From the NCBI GenBank assembly GCA_021613375.1, contig CM038704.1, positions 34,799,488 to 34,863,487 of the forward strand: 64,000 nt of DNA, in the 5' to 3' direction. The first letter of the stretch is position 1; each line of letters begins with the position of its first letter. Source of the DNA: Megaleporinus macrocephalus (Eukaryota > Chordata > Actinopteri > Characiformes > Anostomidae). Under the pieces are notes generated by a model. The model was given only the letters and a program-made list of their open reading frames with translations, was not told the origin of the DNA and searched no databases. Of the stretch, positions 13,005 through 23,341 are shown piece after piece. A program made the position numbers and the translations under genes.

Positions 13005-16000
13005 ATGTGTGTGTGTGTGTAATAATTTGTTGTCGAAAGAACACAGGGGGCTGTGGAATTGATGACGCTGTGCTGTGGGGGGAGGGGCTCAGAGGCACAA
13101 GGAAAACTCATGGCCTATCGAGACTTGATGTATTAAAGGGTACCTTAAATGCACGTGACCTATAAATGGTTAAAAAAGACCACGCTCCGACTGGATGTTT
13201 AGAGGTACAAATCCCAAGTAGCCTACACGCCTCACACAGAAGAACATGGACTGTTTGTGTACTATATATTTTGGCAGAGAGCCATTTGAGAAGCAGCTAC
13301 ATGTGTTTTAAAGCTCCCACGGTATCGAGAACAGCCTTAGGTATCTACACTGGATGATTAAGAAGTTACTAATACAAAAAAAAGTTACATGTGTTATTAA
13401 TCTTAAAGTAATACGCCAAGATAAGAAAAACAGGTAAATGCTACTGTGTTGATAAGTGCTACAGGATGTTTGCACTTCAAGTGCTCGTGTGCATAGCAAT
13501 TGTATTGTTGTGATCAGCTGTCTCCACTGTGCAGAGCTGACAGAGCACCACACTGTGTTTCTGTGTAAAACTCTCCCACATCTTTAGATGCACGCAAGCG
13601 ATTGTTTGTAGCTGCAGCTTGCACTTTAAGTAGGCATGGCCATCTTTGCGACACATTGATGCACGTTATGTGATTTGGAGCACTAATGCAAAACAGAGGG
13701 CATTGTCTACTTAGCCCTTGACCTTTTCTGATGTGTCCTAAATAAACATGAGGTTAAATAAAGGCCAACAAACCACTCTCACCTGTAACACTTATCTTGA
13801 ATGTTCCATCTGGCACAATGCCACGATTGGTCATAACTATGTAATTGTATTGGCCTTCATCAGAGACAGCAGTGTCATTGATCAGTAAAGAGGGATCTTT
13901 TCTAGAAGGAAGTTCAAATCGAGTATTTCCACGCTCTGCATGATTGTCAAATGTAAATAATGGATCCTCCTGTCCTCTTCTAGTTACTCTCACTGCAAAA
14001 ATAGTCATTTTCTCATCTGCTTCAAAACTCATCTTGAAAGAGCAGGAGATCTTTGTGGTCGACCCAACATCTCCAATTGCAGGCTGGCATTCCACCCTCA
14101 GTAATCCTGAAAGAGAGGAAACATGTTACATAGAGCTGCGCCATAATTCCTAAAACAGTGAACCCACCATGAACTGAATAGTGCATAGCATCACAACAAA
14201 GTACTATGTTCTGTCAAAAAAGACTTTTCACTTGTTTATGTTGAAAATATAAAAAAGGTACAATAGCAAAAAAGCTGATTAAACGGATCCAAGAATGTTC
14301 TGGGTGTGGCCTAATATATTTATTTGTACATTTCACTGACATCCTGGACATCCTGAAAAGTGTGCTATGTCACTCAAGCCAGCCATTCCTGAAGCAGAAA
14401 TATACATAATGTAGCACTGTGTACAACACAACACTACACAATTCAGGATTATACACTATGCAGGACTGTATACTATGCAGGACTATATACAATGCAGGTT
14501 AATACACAATGCAGGACTGTGTACTATATAACACTACACTTAATGCAGGAGTGTATGCTATGCAGGACTATACACAGTGCAAGATAATACACAATGTAGG
14601 ACTGTGAACAACGCTACACTACACAATACAGGATTATACACTATGCAGGACTGTATACAATGCAGGACTATATACATTGCAGGTTAATACACAATGCAGG
14701 ACTGTGTACAATACAACGCTACACTTAATGCAGGAGTGTGCGCTATGCAGGACTATATACAACTATATACAATGCAGCACTATACACTATCCAGGGCTGT
14801 CTACAATGCAGCACTATACACACTGAAGGGGTGTGTACAAGTCCATGCCGTACACAATGCAGCACTATACACAATCCAGGACTGTATACAATGTAGGACT
14901 CTGTGTAGTGCAACACTACACAGTGCTGGACAGTGTACAATATAACACATAGTGCAGGACTGTATGCAATGCAACATTAAACAATTAAACAAACATAAAA
15001 CAACATTAAGCACTATACACAATGCATGACTGTATACAATGCATCAAAAAAATGCAGGACTATAACTGGTCATACTTTGTGGTTGCAACTAAATGTTGTG
15101 TAAAATGACTAAAGAAGTCGTATGACTGACCACAATAACTTACTTGCTGAAATTTCAAAACACAGAGACAATAGTATCACATAGAGGAAGACGAGAATCG
15201 CTGAAGCCATGCTCCCTTAAAAAAAAGAAGTTTAAAACAGAACATTAGGGTAATGTAGGGGTGGGAAAAACAGAGGGATTAAAACACAGAATACAAAAAT
15301 TATATAGGCAGGTGAAATCTTTCTAAATCTAGTCTAAATATATGATTATTAGATTATTGTAGAAATTCTAGACATTTTTACTTTTATTTATTTATTTTAT
15401 TTGTTTTATATTGTATTTTTTTTTTCAAAAAATAATCTTCAAAAGGATATTTTTACAGTAGTGACTAAAATATGTTACAATGTCAGTACTTACTGATATA
15501 AGTTGTGTAGGTTGAGTGAAAAAGTGGCAGAGTTTGACTGAGCACAGTCTAGTGTCAGCCAATAAATTACCCTGTGAACAACTCTAACCAATCTTCCCCT
15601 CTTCAGTGGTTTTCCTGTTATAACACATCTTATTTAGTGCGTCATGAAATTATAGTGTTATGGTTCAACCAGAGTGCTCGATGATTTGCGTAGGCATTCC
15701 TAGGCCCTAAGCTTATTCTAGATTGATTGTTAAAAAAAAATCAACCCATGTCCACATATTAAACATTTTGCACATAATAACACTTTACTGTAGGTCAGGT
15801 TTAATAAGGTGTGATGATAATTATTTAATGTCAGAGGGTAACAGTATTTTATAGTTTTAAAATTGAGATTATTTAACATATGACGCCCTCATGACCCACT
15901 TTCTGCTTTAGACTGAAAAACTTAAAGCCTACTGTGTTAATAAGCTGTGTGTGCATGTGTGTGTCTCTGCAGTTGGCTCCAGATGATGCATGGAAATGCC

Positions 16001-19000
16001 CTCACTGTAAGCAGATGCAGCAGGGCATGCTGAAGCTGAGCCTTTGGACTCTGCCAGACATCCTCATCCTGCACCTGAAACGATTCCGTCAGGTAGCTGA
16101 TCGCAGAAATAAGCTATCCACCTTGGTCAGATTTCCTCAGAGCGGACTGGACATGGCACCCCATGTGGCCAAACGCAGTCACAGCGTCCGAAACCTCGCC
16201 TCCTGGCCTCCAACCTATACACATGGAGACACTGACTTCCTATACGACCTTTACGCTGTGTGTAATCACCATGGGGGGATGCATGGCGGACACTACACAG
16301 GTGCACAAACTTCCTCCACCATAAAAGTGTTACTTATAGTGTCAGAATACAATCGATAAAGTAACTGCAGATTAAGGAATCCTTCCCCCTGTAATCATTA
16401 GTCTGAAGTTGTTTAATTTTAGCACTTGAACTATTAGGCTAATGAAGTTACATTCAGGGTAATACCCCACCAATTAACATGGTGCTAAATGGACAAAACA
16501 TCCATGTCACACAGCCAATAGCAGTAGCAGCAATCTTGAAGCATTACTTTTGTCTGTACAGTGTTAGTAACCACATAATCAAGCCTATTACTGAACAACA
16601 AGATGTAGACTGGTTTAAGGCAGGTGATGCAGTAAGCATCCTGCTAATCGGTGGGGTGTAAGCTTCTATTGCCTGCATTAGCCTCATACCTAAATCTTAA
16701 CTCCTCCACTGAGCTGGTCCTGCCTAGCATTTCTGTGCCTGGTGCAAAGCACGATGGGATATTAATTGCTTAACTAGATTGTGTCTGAAGTCAATATGTT
16801 CCTCCTTTTGCATATTTAGGTCGCCACCCATCTGTTTTAGATCTTTTTAGATCTTAGTTTCTCAGCGGTTTGGATTTGAAAAATAATGCTTCATTTGTTT
16901 AAAGATTTTTTTAGACTTTTAAAAGCTTGGCTCTTATATGTACTAAAGCATCATCTGGAGAGAAACTACGAATTGCCTGCTAATTAGAGACTCCCGACTG
17001 AATTTATCAGTATGAATGGTAATGACATGCACACCCATAGCGGACACAATGCTGAATTCTGAGGAAGCTCCGGCTTTGTAAACAGTGGCGATCTGTGTAG
17101 CTGATGTGGTGTGAATGCTTAATGAGCTGTCCACTTGTTCAGAGACACTGCGGGCTGTGTGTGGCATACATTTTTATCAGTCTTTTATCAGTTTATAGAC
17201 ATTCCAGAAAATTTTATTTCGAGTTTACCTCTCTGAGAGACTGCTCAGTGAACAGACTGCACATTTCTCTGTTTAAATGTTTCTTTGGTAGTTCCAACTG
17301 ATGTAAATTGATGTAAATGGCAGCTGCTGCATTGGATTGATGGAATTGACAAAAATGATGATACATGTTTTTTTATTGGACAGCGACCATATATAACACA
17401 GTCCCCTCCACAATTTTTCCCACCCTGTTAAATATACGTATTATAAGAAATGGACCTTTTGATGAACTAACTTAATTTCATTATCTGAAATCAAACTTTT
17501 TTTACAACAATAGATGTTTCACAATTATTGATAATTATTGGCACCCCTACAAATTCTAAAAAAAACAAACGTTCAAGCATTCACTGGGGTATAAATGTGA
17601 GGTGCCTAAGGCTGTGTCTATAACTGAATTGCCTTGTTGCTTTGGCTGTCTCTTTAGTCAGCACGTAGGGGGCAGCGTTGCCTACTGTGTCAGTGTTGGT
17701 GTGTTCTAATTTTTTTTCTTAAACGAATCCTAGCTGCTAAGGCAGTGAAGGATCTACGTATGCTGTGTTCTGCGAAAACATTAGTTTCAATCGATTCCTG
17801 CCTGTATGAGTAGACAACAACTATTATGTTTCAGACACAACCTGAGTCAAGCACTGATTCAGCCCAAAAGTAGTAGATAGTGTGCAGCACGAGAACAACA
17901 TGAATACACTCAGTACACCCAAGATACCCAGGTAAAAAAAAAATTTGTATGCAGATATACTGCATCCTAAAACACTTAAGGACGATTCAGGTGGATGTAA
18001 CCACTGACATAACTATCTGGATATCTTTAATAGCCCAGGGTTCAGCATTTCTGTACTCTGATAACAGCAAAATGAAAGAAAGTGGTTACTGTGTCTACTT
18101 GAAGTTTATTTTGTGTGTAACGTGGATAAAATAGTAACTGAACAATCTGCTCGAGCTTCTTTGTAAAGACAGAGATTCAGAAAACTAACTGAACAATTTA
18201 CTGTGGTGTTACAAATTTACAGATTTTACAAAGGAATTTAATTAGCAAATAAAACATTAGTTAAAATGTATTTCTTACTAGTGAAAACTATATTTTTACT
18301 ATTAGGCATTTAATAAGAAAGTTGAATTTAACATTTTTAAAATTACTTTTAATTACAAGTAATTTCTTATTTTTTCTTATTTCTAATTTCTTATTGTTTC
18401 ATCTTTACAAAAACAGAATTATTGTTTTCTTTAGAAAAAAAATGTACCCACTCAGAAATGACATGCTAATTATAAAATGACATGCATCAAACTCTGCTAC
18501 AAATCTGTTGCAGGCAATTACAGCTTTGATAAAGGATACAAATGCTAAAACCTCAAACAAAGAAGGACGATCAGCAGGGAAGCAGAATAGGATTAAATTA
18601 AACCTAAAATCCATAAAAATTATATTCATGTGCTTGCACCATGTGCATGTATGTGTCTGTGTGTAGCGTACTGTAGGAATTCAGTGGACAGTCAGTGGTA
18701 CAGTTATGATGACAGCAGTGTGGATCTGGTTCCAGAGGAGGAGCTCTGTACAAAAGGAGCATACATCCTGTTCTACCAGCGCAGGAACGCCATTCCACCG
18801 TGGTCTGCTAACAGCTCCATAAGGGGTGAGAGAGCAACACAACGCAGTTACACATAAAGCCATATTGTAATACAATAATAATTACAATGACCTGGGTAAC
18901 AAAGCCTTATAAGCCAAGCGTTCTCAACATTTTCCACCATTTTTTTTGTAATAAACAAGGTCTTATTTAATACTAGAAAGGGTGGACTTCACAACAAAGA

Positions 19001-22000
19001 AATCACAACATGTTACAGACACATAAAATATCAACAGATTAACAGAATTTAATACCAGTAATCAGTCAAAATTGTGACACACATTTTGTACATGTTTGTG
19101 ATTGGGTATGTGTGTGTTGCAAGGTAAAAAAAATACATAACTGCCTTTTGTGCACCACCAGTGAAGGGTTTGTATTATTAATATTGAAAACACTTATTTT
19201 GTGTTATTTTTTATTCTGGATAGGTAGAATGGTCCTCACTTTACCTCATCAATCAGCACTGTGCTAGCCAACACAGGCTACTGTGAAAACACTGCACAAA
19301 CATACATACCGTTACATTACAACACAACACACACTCTTAATGCTCACATGGTTGACCAGCAGCTAGAGTGACACCCCGCAGACCAACTACAAAGGCTGAG
19401 CCTGGGTGGCTTTCAGCTTTGGCAAAATGTATACTATCTATGTTAACTTTCTAGCTAAAGATCTGAGGATAACTCAGTTATAAACTAGCTAACAGGCCAA
19501 CTTGGTTGAAGATGTAGCTTTATTACAAAGTTTACAACCCAGCAATACTGTTAGGGAACGCCAACACTCCCATTGTTTGAGATCTCTGCACAACACTGGT
19601 TAATCTGGGTTGTTTTTATGTCCCAAGGAAAAAATCACATCAAATGATTTAAAGCAATCCTTAACTATTATATAATCTTTTTCTCATTTTCAGATTACTG
19701 ACAGTAAATTTTAAAAATGTTTTAAAGAATTTTTACTTTTTTAGCCGCTTTGGTAAGTGAAATTATCTAACTTTGACGGTAGGTAATTCTACTTATTTGA
19801 AGTAATATGCAAAATTATATGTTTCAGGCAAGTACAGGCAAGTCTAAAATGCTAAAGCTTCAAAGACAGAAGAATGATCAACAGTAAAGCAAACTTTTAG
19901 CAAGAGGTTATTTCACTTAAGTTAAAATAAAGTTAAATAAGCTGACCAATCTTAAAATATACTTACAGGAATGTGAATTTTCAATTTAAAATGATTTCAT
20001 AGCACTGACATCACAACAATACCATTAATCATGTTACAGCACTTTAGCAGCATCACAACAGATACGTTAAGAACAACCAAATGAGGAGATGGAATATTTG
20101 TTCATGTTAAAAACCTGATTTAGTTCTGTGTAAAACTGGTTATGTTAGTATTTAATTATTTTTATCATTTCATGGTGATTGCAGGTTCGACCAGTTCCTC
20201 GATGTCAGATCACTGGCTAATGCGTCTGAATGGAGACAATAAGAGAGGCAGCATGGTGTCCCGCACATCCACCACCTGCCCCTCCATCCCTGACTTACCT
20301 GACTCACCTGTCTTTCAGCCTGAAGCTGTAATGGATGACAGGGGTAATCTGCCTTTTAAGACTAGTTAAAAAGTTGTGTACGATTAGCAGTTATTGTTTA
20401 TTTGACCTATAATTAAACATTTTGTAGTAAACTCTTAAATAGCAATGTTATTCTCCCAATATAATTACATTGAAGCTCTTTGCATGCCCATTAAAAAATT
20501 TCACAAGAACGCTGTATGGACAAGTATGTGGACACTGCTCCTGATTAGTTAGGTGTTTCAGCCACACCAATCACTAATAAATATTATCATAGTATAAAAC
20601 TAAGCACATAATTATGCAGTCTCCAAAGATAAAACAGAATGTAATAAATAAAAAACACAATGCTTTTAAACAGTGCTGCTGTACTGTCACCTTTGCCACA
20701 CACAGCAGAGTACAGAATTTACAGTGCGGGGCTGCTGAGTTTTGAAGCACTTTTATAGGCATGTTGTAGATTTTTATGCATGTAAATGTTCAGCAAAGTT
20801 ATAAAGTCAAAAATACAAACCAGAGGGAGAAACTCTCTCCGACAAAAACCATCTCTCTCAGCTGCCTTAAACACATTATTGGAATTCTGTGTTTTGGTAA
20901 AATTGAAGCATGTAAATTCTAGTAAAACTCAAAGATGCAATAAGTAACTCTAATGTGTCAGTCAGTTGTCCACTTCTTTGGTCCCACTGTAGATATTTTC
21001 TTATGTATTTCAGCAACTGTTGTATTTCAGTGAGGGGAAAAGGTAAAAAAGTAAAATGCTAAATGTCTTTTGTTTACACTGTGGGTCTTAAAAGTTCTCT
21101 CTCTTTCAGTCTCATTAGGTGGTTTTGAGACAAGGCCTTTTATCCGAGGGCTGCAGGGACGCAGCATAAGCATGAGAAGCCCAGCCAAACCTAAGGAGAA
21201 AATGAGTAAACTGTTTTCTTTGAGATGGTCCTTTGGCTCCAAAGACAGACACAAACCTGCCCCTCCCCCTGATGGCCCAAATGCCCATACTGCCCCAAAT
21301 GCACCTACTGCCCCTACTGCTTCTACTGCCCCGAAGGCCCCTATTACCGTAAATGCCCCAGCCCAGCTAGTAGAGTACCTGGAGTCAGGTAGGAGACCCC
21401 GGTGCACCAATGATCCCATTGCTGCTCTGGTAAACTCATCATCCAAGAAGGAACCTCAGAGGAACCAAAATGCTCCAGAAGGTCAAAAAGCTCCAAAAAC
21501 CCCAGAAGGTCAACAAGCTCACCACGACTCCACACAGGTAGCTGAAGGACAGCAACGACCAGAGCATAAAAACGCAACAGGACAGAGAAACAGACAGACA
21601 GAGGATGGTACCCTAACTCGACGCAACACCAGGAGGTCTAAGCAGGAACAAGCAAAAACTCCAAACCCACAGAACCACAGTAGCTCCAACATGAGCATCC
21701 CAGGTGCAGGAGGGTCCCTCCTGAGGAAAAGCAGGACAGCAACAGGAGACAGCCTCCTGGTAGAAGAACTGGAAAGCAGATGGGACGAAGCAATGCCTCA
21801 GGATGGCATTATGGCGTTCTTGAAGGGTGGCTTCCTGAAGAGAGACCCAGGACGAGGATCTGGTGTGGGTGAACTGGTAGAGGACAGCATTCCAGGGGAA
21901 AGAAGCACCTCGCGACTTTCCCTACCTTCCAGAAACTATGGGACAGCTTCAAGTAGCATGGCCAACAGCTGCAGAACACAGCTGAGAGACGAATTAGCCA

Positions 22001-22230
22001 ATGGCAAAGCAGTTGATATCAAGCGTTCACATAGCTCCACCAACATCCCACACAGGACCGGAGGGAACCTCCAGAGGGCCGTGTCTCTCCACAGAAATGG
22101 CACATCTGGGGTCCAAGGGAACTCCAGTGGAGAAAAGAGCTCGCATGGATCCCTGCAGCGAACGCAAAATCGATACAGCAGCAGCTCAACACTGGGCAGT
22201 AGGAGACCTGTACTTGAGTCCAGCTTCTAA
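2940..22230 (+). CDS. usp43: USP43-type ubiquitin carboxyl-terminal hydrolase, 3' half (7 exons)
   Basis: Deubiquitinase of the USP (C19) family that cleaves ubiquitin from substrates. Seven exons, 2940-3043, 8675-8752, 10014-10143, 15973-16300, 18667-18825, 20185-20343 and 21110-22230, have AG/GT boundaries and keep one frame through every junction, giving 692 residues and a stop. Seen: zinc-type CPHC near residue 113, the His box with GGHYTA near residue 210, the following WYSYDD, then a long Ser/Arg-rich tail. Known: the tail motifs GRSISM, RWSFGSK, LVEYLES and the ending ESSF fit USP43 and not its paralogue USP31. The Cys box is upstream of the window, so the gene is cut by the window edge and not broken. 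Introns are large and full of transposons. Teleosts may carry a and b copies; which one this is cannot be told. Confidence 0.93.
3044..5254. other. usp43 intron, no gene seen
   Basis: No exon or RNA gene is recognised. The AT-rich sequence has repeated TAGCTAGC-type short motifs around 4905-5010. The 148-codon minus-strand ORF at 3946-4392 has internal repeats of a GPSxE type and no recognisable domain. It is treated as chance. Confidence 0.5.
5260..6408. mobile_element. Solo LTR with perfect 5-bp target duplication, split by a MITE
   Basis: The element starts TGTCATG and ends TTGTCACA, is flanked on both sides by CTGGT (5255-5259 and 6409-6413), and contains a TATA-like tract and an AATAAA near the 3' end. 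These are the features of a solo LTR left by recombination of an LTR retrotransposon. A 725-bp MITE (5456-6180) interrupts it; without that insert the LTR would be about 420 bp. Confidence 0.8.
5456..6180. mobile_element. MITE nested in the solo LTR
   Basis: Terminal inverted repeats GGCGTGTTCGA (5456-5466) and TCGAACACGCC (6170-6180) are perfect and are flanked by TA on both sides. This is consistent with a Tc1/mariner-type TA target, although another superfamily is possible. No transposase is encoded. It must be younger than the LTR it interrupts. Confidence 0.75.
6414..7046. other. usp43 intron between transposons
   Basis: Sequence between the solo LTR and the LINE fragment. No gene, RNA or clear repeat is recognised. 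Confidence 0.4.
7051..7992 (+). pseudogene. Non-LTR reverse transcriptase fragment
   Basis: An open frame of 313 codons. Seen: [16 protein letters not shown], then [17 protein letters not shown] (RT motif with conserved PQG), FTDDTT (the usual FADD box with Ala to Thr), [17 protein letters not shown], and a C-terminal half rich in basic residues. The endonuclease and N-terminal RT motifs are missing. The frame is intact but the element is truncated, so it should be inactive. It is the same family as the fragments at 29236-31120 and 63759-64000. Confidence 0.88.
7065..8405 (+). mobile_element. 5'-truncated Jockey-group LINE
   Basis: Non-LTR retrotransposon with the RT core, thumb and C-terminal region at 7051-7992, a 3' UTR, and a tail of repeated CTTGAA motifs ending near 8405. 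It lies in the same orientation as usp43, in its intron. It is truncated before the RT palm's first catalytic Asp, as usual for LINE insertions. Confidence 0.85.
8675..8752 (+). CDS. usp43: usp43 exon b
   Basis: A 78-base exon between ttccag and gtgagt. The first base completes the Arg codon split from 3043, and the exon reads [15 protein letters not shown] then IEWETKVKE, ending with two bases of another split Arg codon. The frame is open only in the phase set by the flanking exons. The preceding 5.6-kb intron contains a solo LTR and a LINE. Confidence 0.88.
8806..8852. repeat. (TA)n microsatellite
   Basis: An uninterrupted AT dinucleotide run just downstream of usp43 exon b. Other TA runs are at 9853-9878 and 12930-13003. 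Confidence 0.9.
8950..9700 (+). mobile_element. Tc1/mariner transposon remnant
   Basis: Decayed DNA transposon in a usp43 intron. Conceptual translation on the + strand shows fragments such as [10 protein letters not shown] and [11 protein letters not shown], typical of a Tc1-like DDE transposase including its first catalytic Asp. It is broken by several frameshifts and stops. Ends were not resolved. Confidence 0.65.
10014..10143 (+). CDS. usp43: usp43 exon c
   Basis: A 130-base exon after a TG-rich acceptor (gtgtgcag) with donor gtacac, which is weaker than the others. It encodes a Gln-rich helical stretch and then [14 protein letters not shown], which is conserved in USP31/USP43 just before the zinc-binding CPxC pair. 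Confidence 0.9.
10925..12358 (+). mobile_element. Non-autonomous hAT element with 8-bp target duplication
   Basis: Inverted termini CTGGGCTGGACT (10925) and AGTCCAGCCCTG (ending 12358) are flanked by TTTGTGCT (10917-10924) and TTTGTGAT (12359-12366), an 8-bp target duplication with one mismatch, diagnostic of hAT. Inside, near 11180, an ATG starts [16 protein letters not shown], which resembles the N-terminus of ZMYM-like hAT transposases but soon runs into a 19-bp minisatellite. The rest is noncoding. Confidence 0.82.
11232..11383. repeat. 19-bp minisatellite, eight copies
   Basis: Eight head-to-tail copies of gaagagtgtcacagtagat begin at 11232 and repeat every 19 bp. The last copy has a CAC-to-CTG change. 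It lies inside the hAT element, at the start of its transposase relic, and interrupts that frame. Confidence 0.93.
12394..12758 (-). CDS. Ig gene exon 3: C-type Ig domain and stop
   Basis: A 365-base exon (acceptor ctgttcag) encoding a C-type Ig domain with [30 protein letters not shown] and FRCVILN. It is followed by a short Cys-rich tail ending in a TAA at 12394. The tail after KLQLKI looks like read-through into intron, so a downstream exon may once have supplied a membrane anchor. A hAT MITE now occupies 10925-12358 just downstream. Confidence 0.7.
12394..15210 (-). CDS. Small B7/butyrophilin-like protein with two Ig domains, nested antisense in a usp43 intron
   Basis: Three minus-strand exons, 15144-15210, 13783-14106 and 12394-12758, join in frame to 251 residues. 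Exon 1 starts at an ATG and encodes a hydrophobic signal peptide ([16 protein letters not shown]...). Exon 2 is a V-set-like Ig domain with a B-strand Cys (KISCSF) and an F-strand SDEGQYNY. Exon 3 is a C-type Ig domain with a Cys pair (LFCNAS, FRCVILN) and HWFDS. Splice sites are consensus (gtaagt, ctctttcag, gtgaga, ctgttcag). No transmembrane helix is encoded, so the product looks secreted, or a further exon is missing. The architecture resembles B7/VTCN1/HHLA2-type immune ligands, though the exact orthologue is not recognised. The F-strand Cys of domain 1 is Asn. The stop lies 28 bp from a hAT MITE. Confidence 0.72.
12785..13003. repeat. hAT-type MITE end plus TA microsatellite
   Basis: AGGGCTGCAC at about 12791 followed by repeated ATCGATTAAT motifs resembles the end of a common fish hAT-type MITE. 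A long (TA)n run follows at 12930-13003. The opposite end was not found. Confidence 0.4.
13783..14106 (-). CDS. Ig gene exon 2: V-set-like domain
   Basis: A 324-base exon (acceptor ctctttcag, donor gtgaga) encoding about 108 residues. It has a B-strand Cys in KISCSF, the DPLFTFDN and [14 protein letters not shown] strands, and SDEGQYNY in the F strand, where a Cys is normally expected after Tyr. The phase-1 boundaries on both sides are typical of Ig domain exons. The missing Cys means the usual intradomain disulphide cannot form in the usual way. Confidence 0.75.
14400..15060. repeat. Degenerate tandem repeat of the TACACAATGCAGGACTG type
   Basis: About 650 bp in the first intron of the antisense Ig gene consist of imperfect head-to-tail copies built on tatacaatgcaggactgt-like units, roughly 20-25 bp each and grouped in longer blocks. 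The ORFs it creates are repeat artefacts. Period and copy number are irregular. Confidence 0.8.
15144..15210 (-). CDS. Ig gene exon 1: signal peptide
   Basis: ATG at 15210, 22 codons of mostly hydrophobic residues, then a split Arg codon and donor gtaagt. It is too short to stand out as an ORF and was found from its in-frame link to the V-type Ig exon. The exon boundary just after the signal peptide is the normal layout of Ig-superfamily receptor genes. Confidence 0.72.
15973..16300 (+). CDS. usp43: usp43 exon d: zinc knuckle and catalytic His box
   Basis: A 328-base exon after ctctgcag and before gtgcac. It reads [12 protein letters not shown] (zinc-binding pair), [15 protein letters not shown] (conserved core strand of the USP fold), [10 protein letters not shown], then YAVCNHHG and GGHYT with the catalytic His. 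The last base is the first of an Ala codon finished at 18667. Every hallmark residue of an active USP in this part is present. Confidence 0.95.
16301..18666. other. usp43 intron, one possible MITE
   Basis: No gene is recognised. Around 17390-17570 (attattggcacccctac) the sequence looks like one end of a Tc1-type MITE. Otherwise it is AT-rich with chance ORFs. Confidence 0.4.
18667..18825 (+). CDS. usp43: usp43 exon e: end of catalytic domain
   Basis: A 159-base exon after gtgtgtag and before gtgaga. It continues [19 protein letters not shown] and then AYILFYQRR, the terminal strand of the USP fold, and ends in [12 protein letters not shown]. The Asp/Asn region that assists the catalytic His lies in the WYSYDD stretch. 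Confidence 0.93.
18826..20184. other. usp43 intron, nothing recognised
   Basis: AT-rich sequence with no exon, RNA gene or clear transposon. Confidence 0.5.
20185..20343 (+). CDS. usp43: usp43 exon f: start of C-terminal tail
   Basis: A 159-base exon after attgcag with donor gtaatc. It encodes [14 protein letters not shown] followed by a Ser/Thr/Pro-rich stretch. The STSSS...DHW motif is shared by USP31 and USP43. This part is outside the protease fold and is probably disordered (inference). Confidence 0.9.
20344..21109. other. usp43 last intron with a short MITE-like fragment
   Basis: Around 20510-20560 (gtatggacaagtatgtggacac) the sequence matches the style of a widespread Tc1-type MITE end. 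No coding signal was found. Confidence 0.4.
21110..22230 (+). CDS. usp43: usp43 terminal exon: disordered C-terminal tail and stop
   Basis: Last coding exon, acceptor ctctttcag, 1121 bases to TAA. It begins in frame with [11 protein letters not shown] and contains [18 protein letters not shown], an Ala/Pro/Thr low-complexity run, [12 protein letters not shown], then long Ser/Arg/Gln-rich sequence ending RRPVLESSF. These islands identify USP43 rather than USP31. Most of the remaining tail looks disordered and rich in basic phospho-type motifs (inference). Confidence 0.92.
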
Positions 22231-22423
22231 CACAAAAACAGAACCTCATTTTTGGGCCCAGCATCTCCTTGTAGTGCAGGGAAGGTTTTGCTAATTCTAA
22301 TCCTGCCTTGTTGACGGCCTTTTTTTTTCTCCCACTATAATGAACTGAAATGCTAACCAGTTGCAGAAATAGTGTAGCTTAACAAAATTTTTCAGGGGTT
22401 TCCTTAGAGATAAAGCTTAGATG

Positions 22424-22517
22424 ACTTGTAACTAGAACTGAAGACACATGACTACAATAGCGGTTAGACAACTTGTAACTAGAACTGAAGACACATGACT
22501 ACAATAGCGGTTAGACA
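22424..22517. repeat. 47-bp perfect tandem duplication
   Basis: Two identical 47-bp copies, 22424-22470 and 22471-22517, lie head to tail in the presumed usp43 3' UTR. The lack of divergence suggests a recent local duplication. Confidence 0.9.
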
Positions 22518-23341
22518 AGGGAAAACACCAGTATCGGCAGGACAGGGCCTCCTGGAGCAGGATTGGAAACCAGTGTCGTAGCTAAGCGACTTTTAAGAAC
22601 TGGCAAAACCCCTCAGCAGAGCGTGAGACAGCATCAAGAAGCAGGAAAATACGCTCCAAAGAAGGCAGCTTTTCAGAAAAGTGAAGGCACAGCTGTTTTT
22701 TTCCTTTCCTTTTTTTCCTAAGGTGTTCAGAATAGGTGTATTTTTTTAGCTTCCAGAACTATAACACACCCAGAAGGCATAAATAATAGAGTAAGCCTTC
22801 AAGTTATCTAAATCAAAGCAGTTAAAATTGGAGATGGGAGTTTTTTTATAGAGCTGAGGAATCAAAATGTTGCTATTGCAGGTAGCAGCGCTGTAGAACA
22901 TACCTGCAGCACTGCCGAACAACAGAACTATAACTACATACTCAATATATCTCTATATTATGGTGCAGTTCTTACCAAGTGCCTCTCAGTAACTGAGACG
23001 GAGATGTTCAAGACAGCAAGCACATGTGTATTACTAGTGCTGTGGAAAAACAGACTGTATGTAAACTGGAATATATGATCTGCAAACAAGTACTCATTGC
23101 GGTTACTTTTTGTAGATATTTTTTAATTAGGCAGCAGGATGTCTGTTAATTCTTAGCATTTATAATGACGGACTTCAGACGGACAAAAAAAAAGTCATCA
23201 GCATACTGGATGTTTATATATTTACATACAAGTAACTACTAGATTCCATTCCATTCATCAGATTTCTCCATAATTGAGTGTTTGAGATATAAACAGTGTC
23301 TTATGAATTTGGTGTCATATGATTTAGATGTTCTTTATAGT

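Noticed and set aside
12878..13165. ORFs rich in Tyr-Ile repeats
   Set aside because: They are translations of the TA microsatellite.
14694..15022. ORFs through the 14,400-15,060 tandem repeat on both strands
   Set aside because: Their regular sequence comes from the repeat unit. No coding bias independent of the repeats.
21027..21577. Minus-strand ORFs overlapping the last usp43 exon
   Set aside because: They are shadows of the usp43 frame, enriched in Ala/Gly/Val because of its Ala/Pro/Thr run.
2940..22230. USP31 instead of USP43
   Set aside because: The catalytic region is similar in both, but the C-terminal motifs (GRSISM, RWSFGSK, LVEYLES, ending ESSF) and the short tail fit USP43. 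USP31 has a much longer tail without these.
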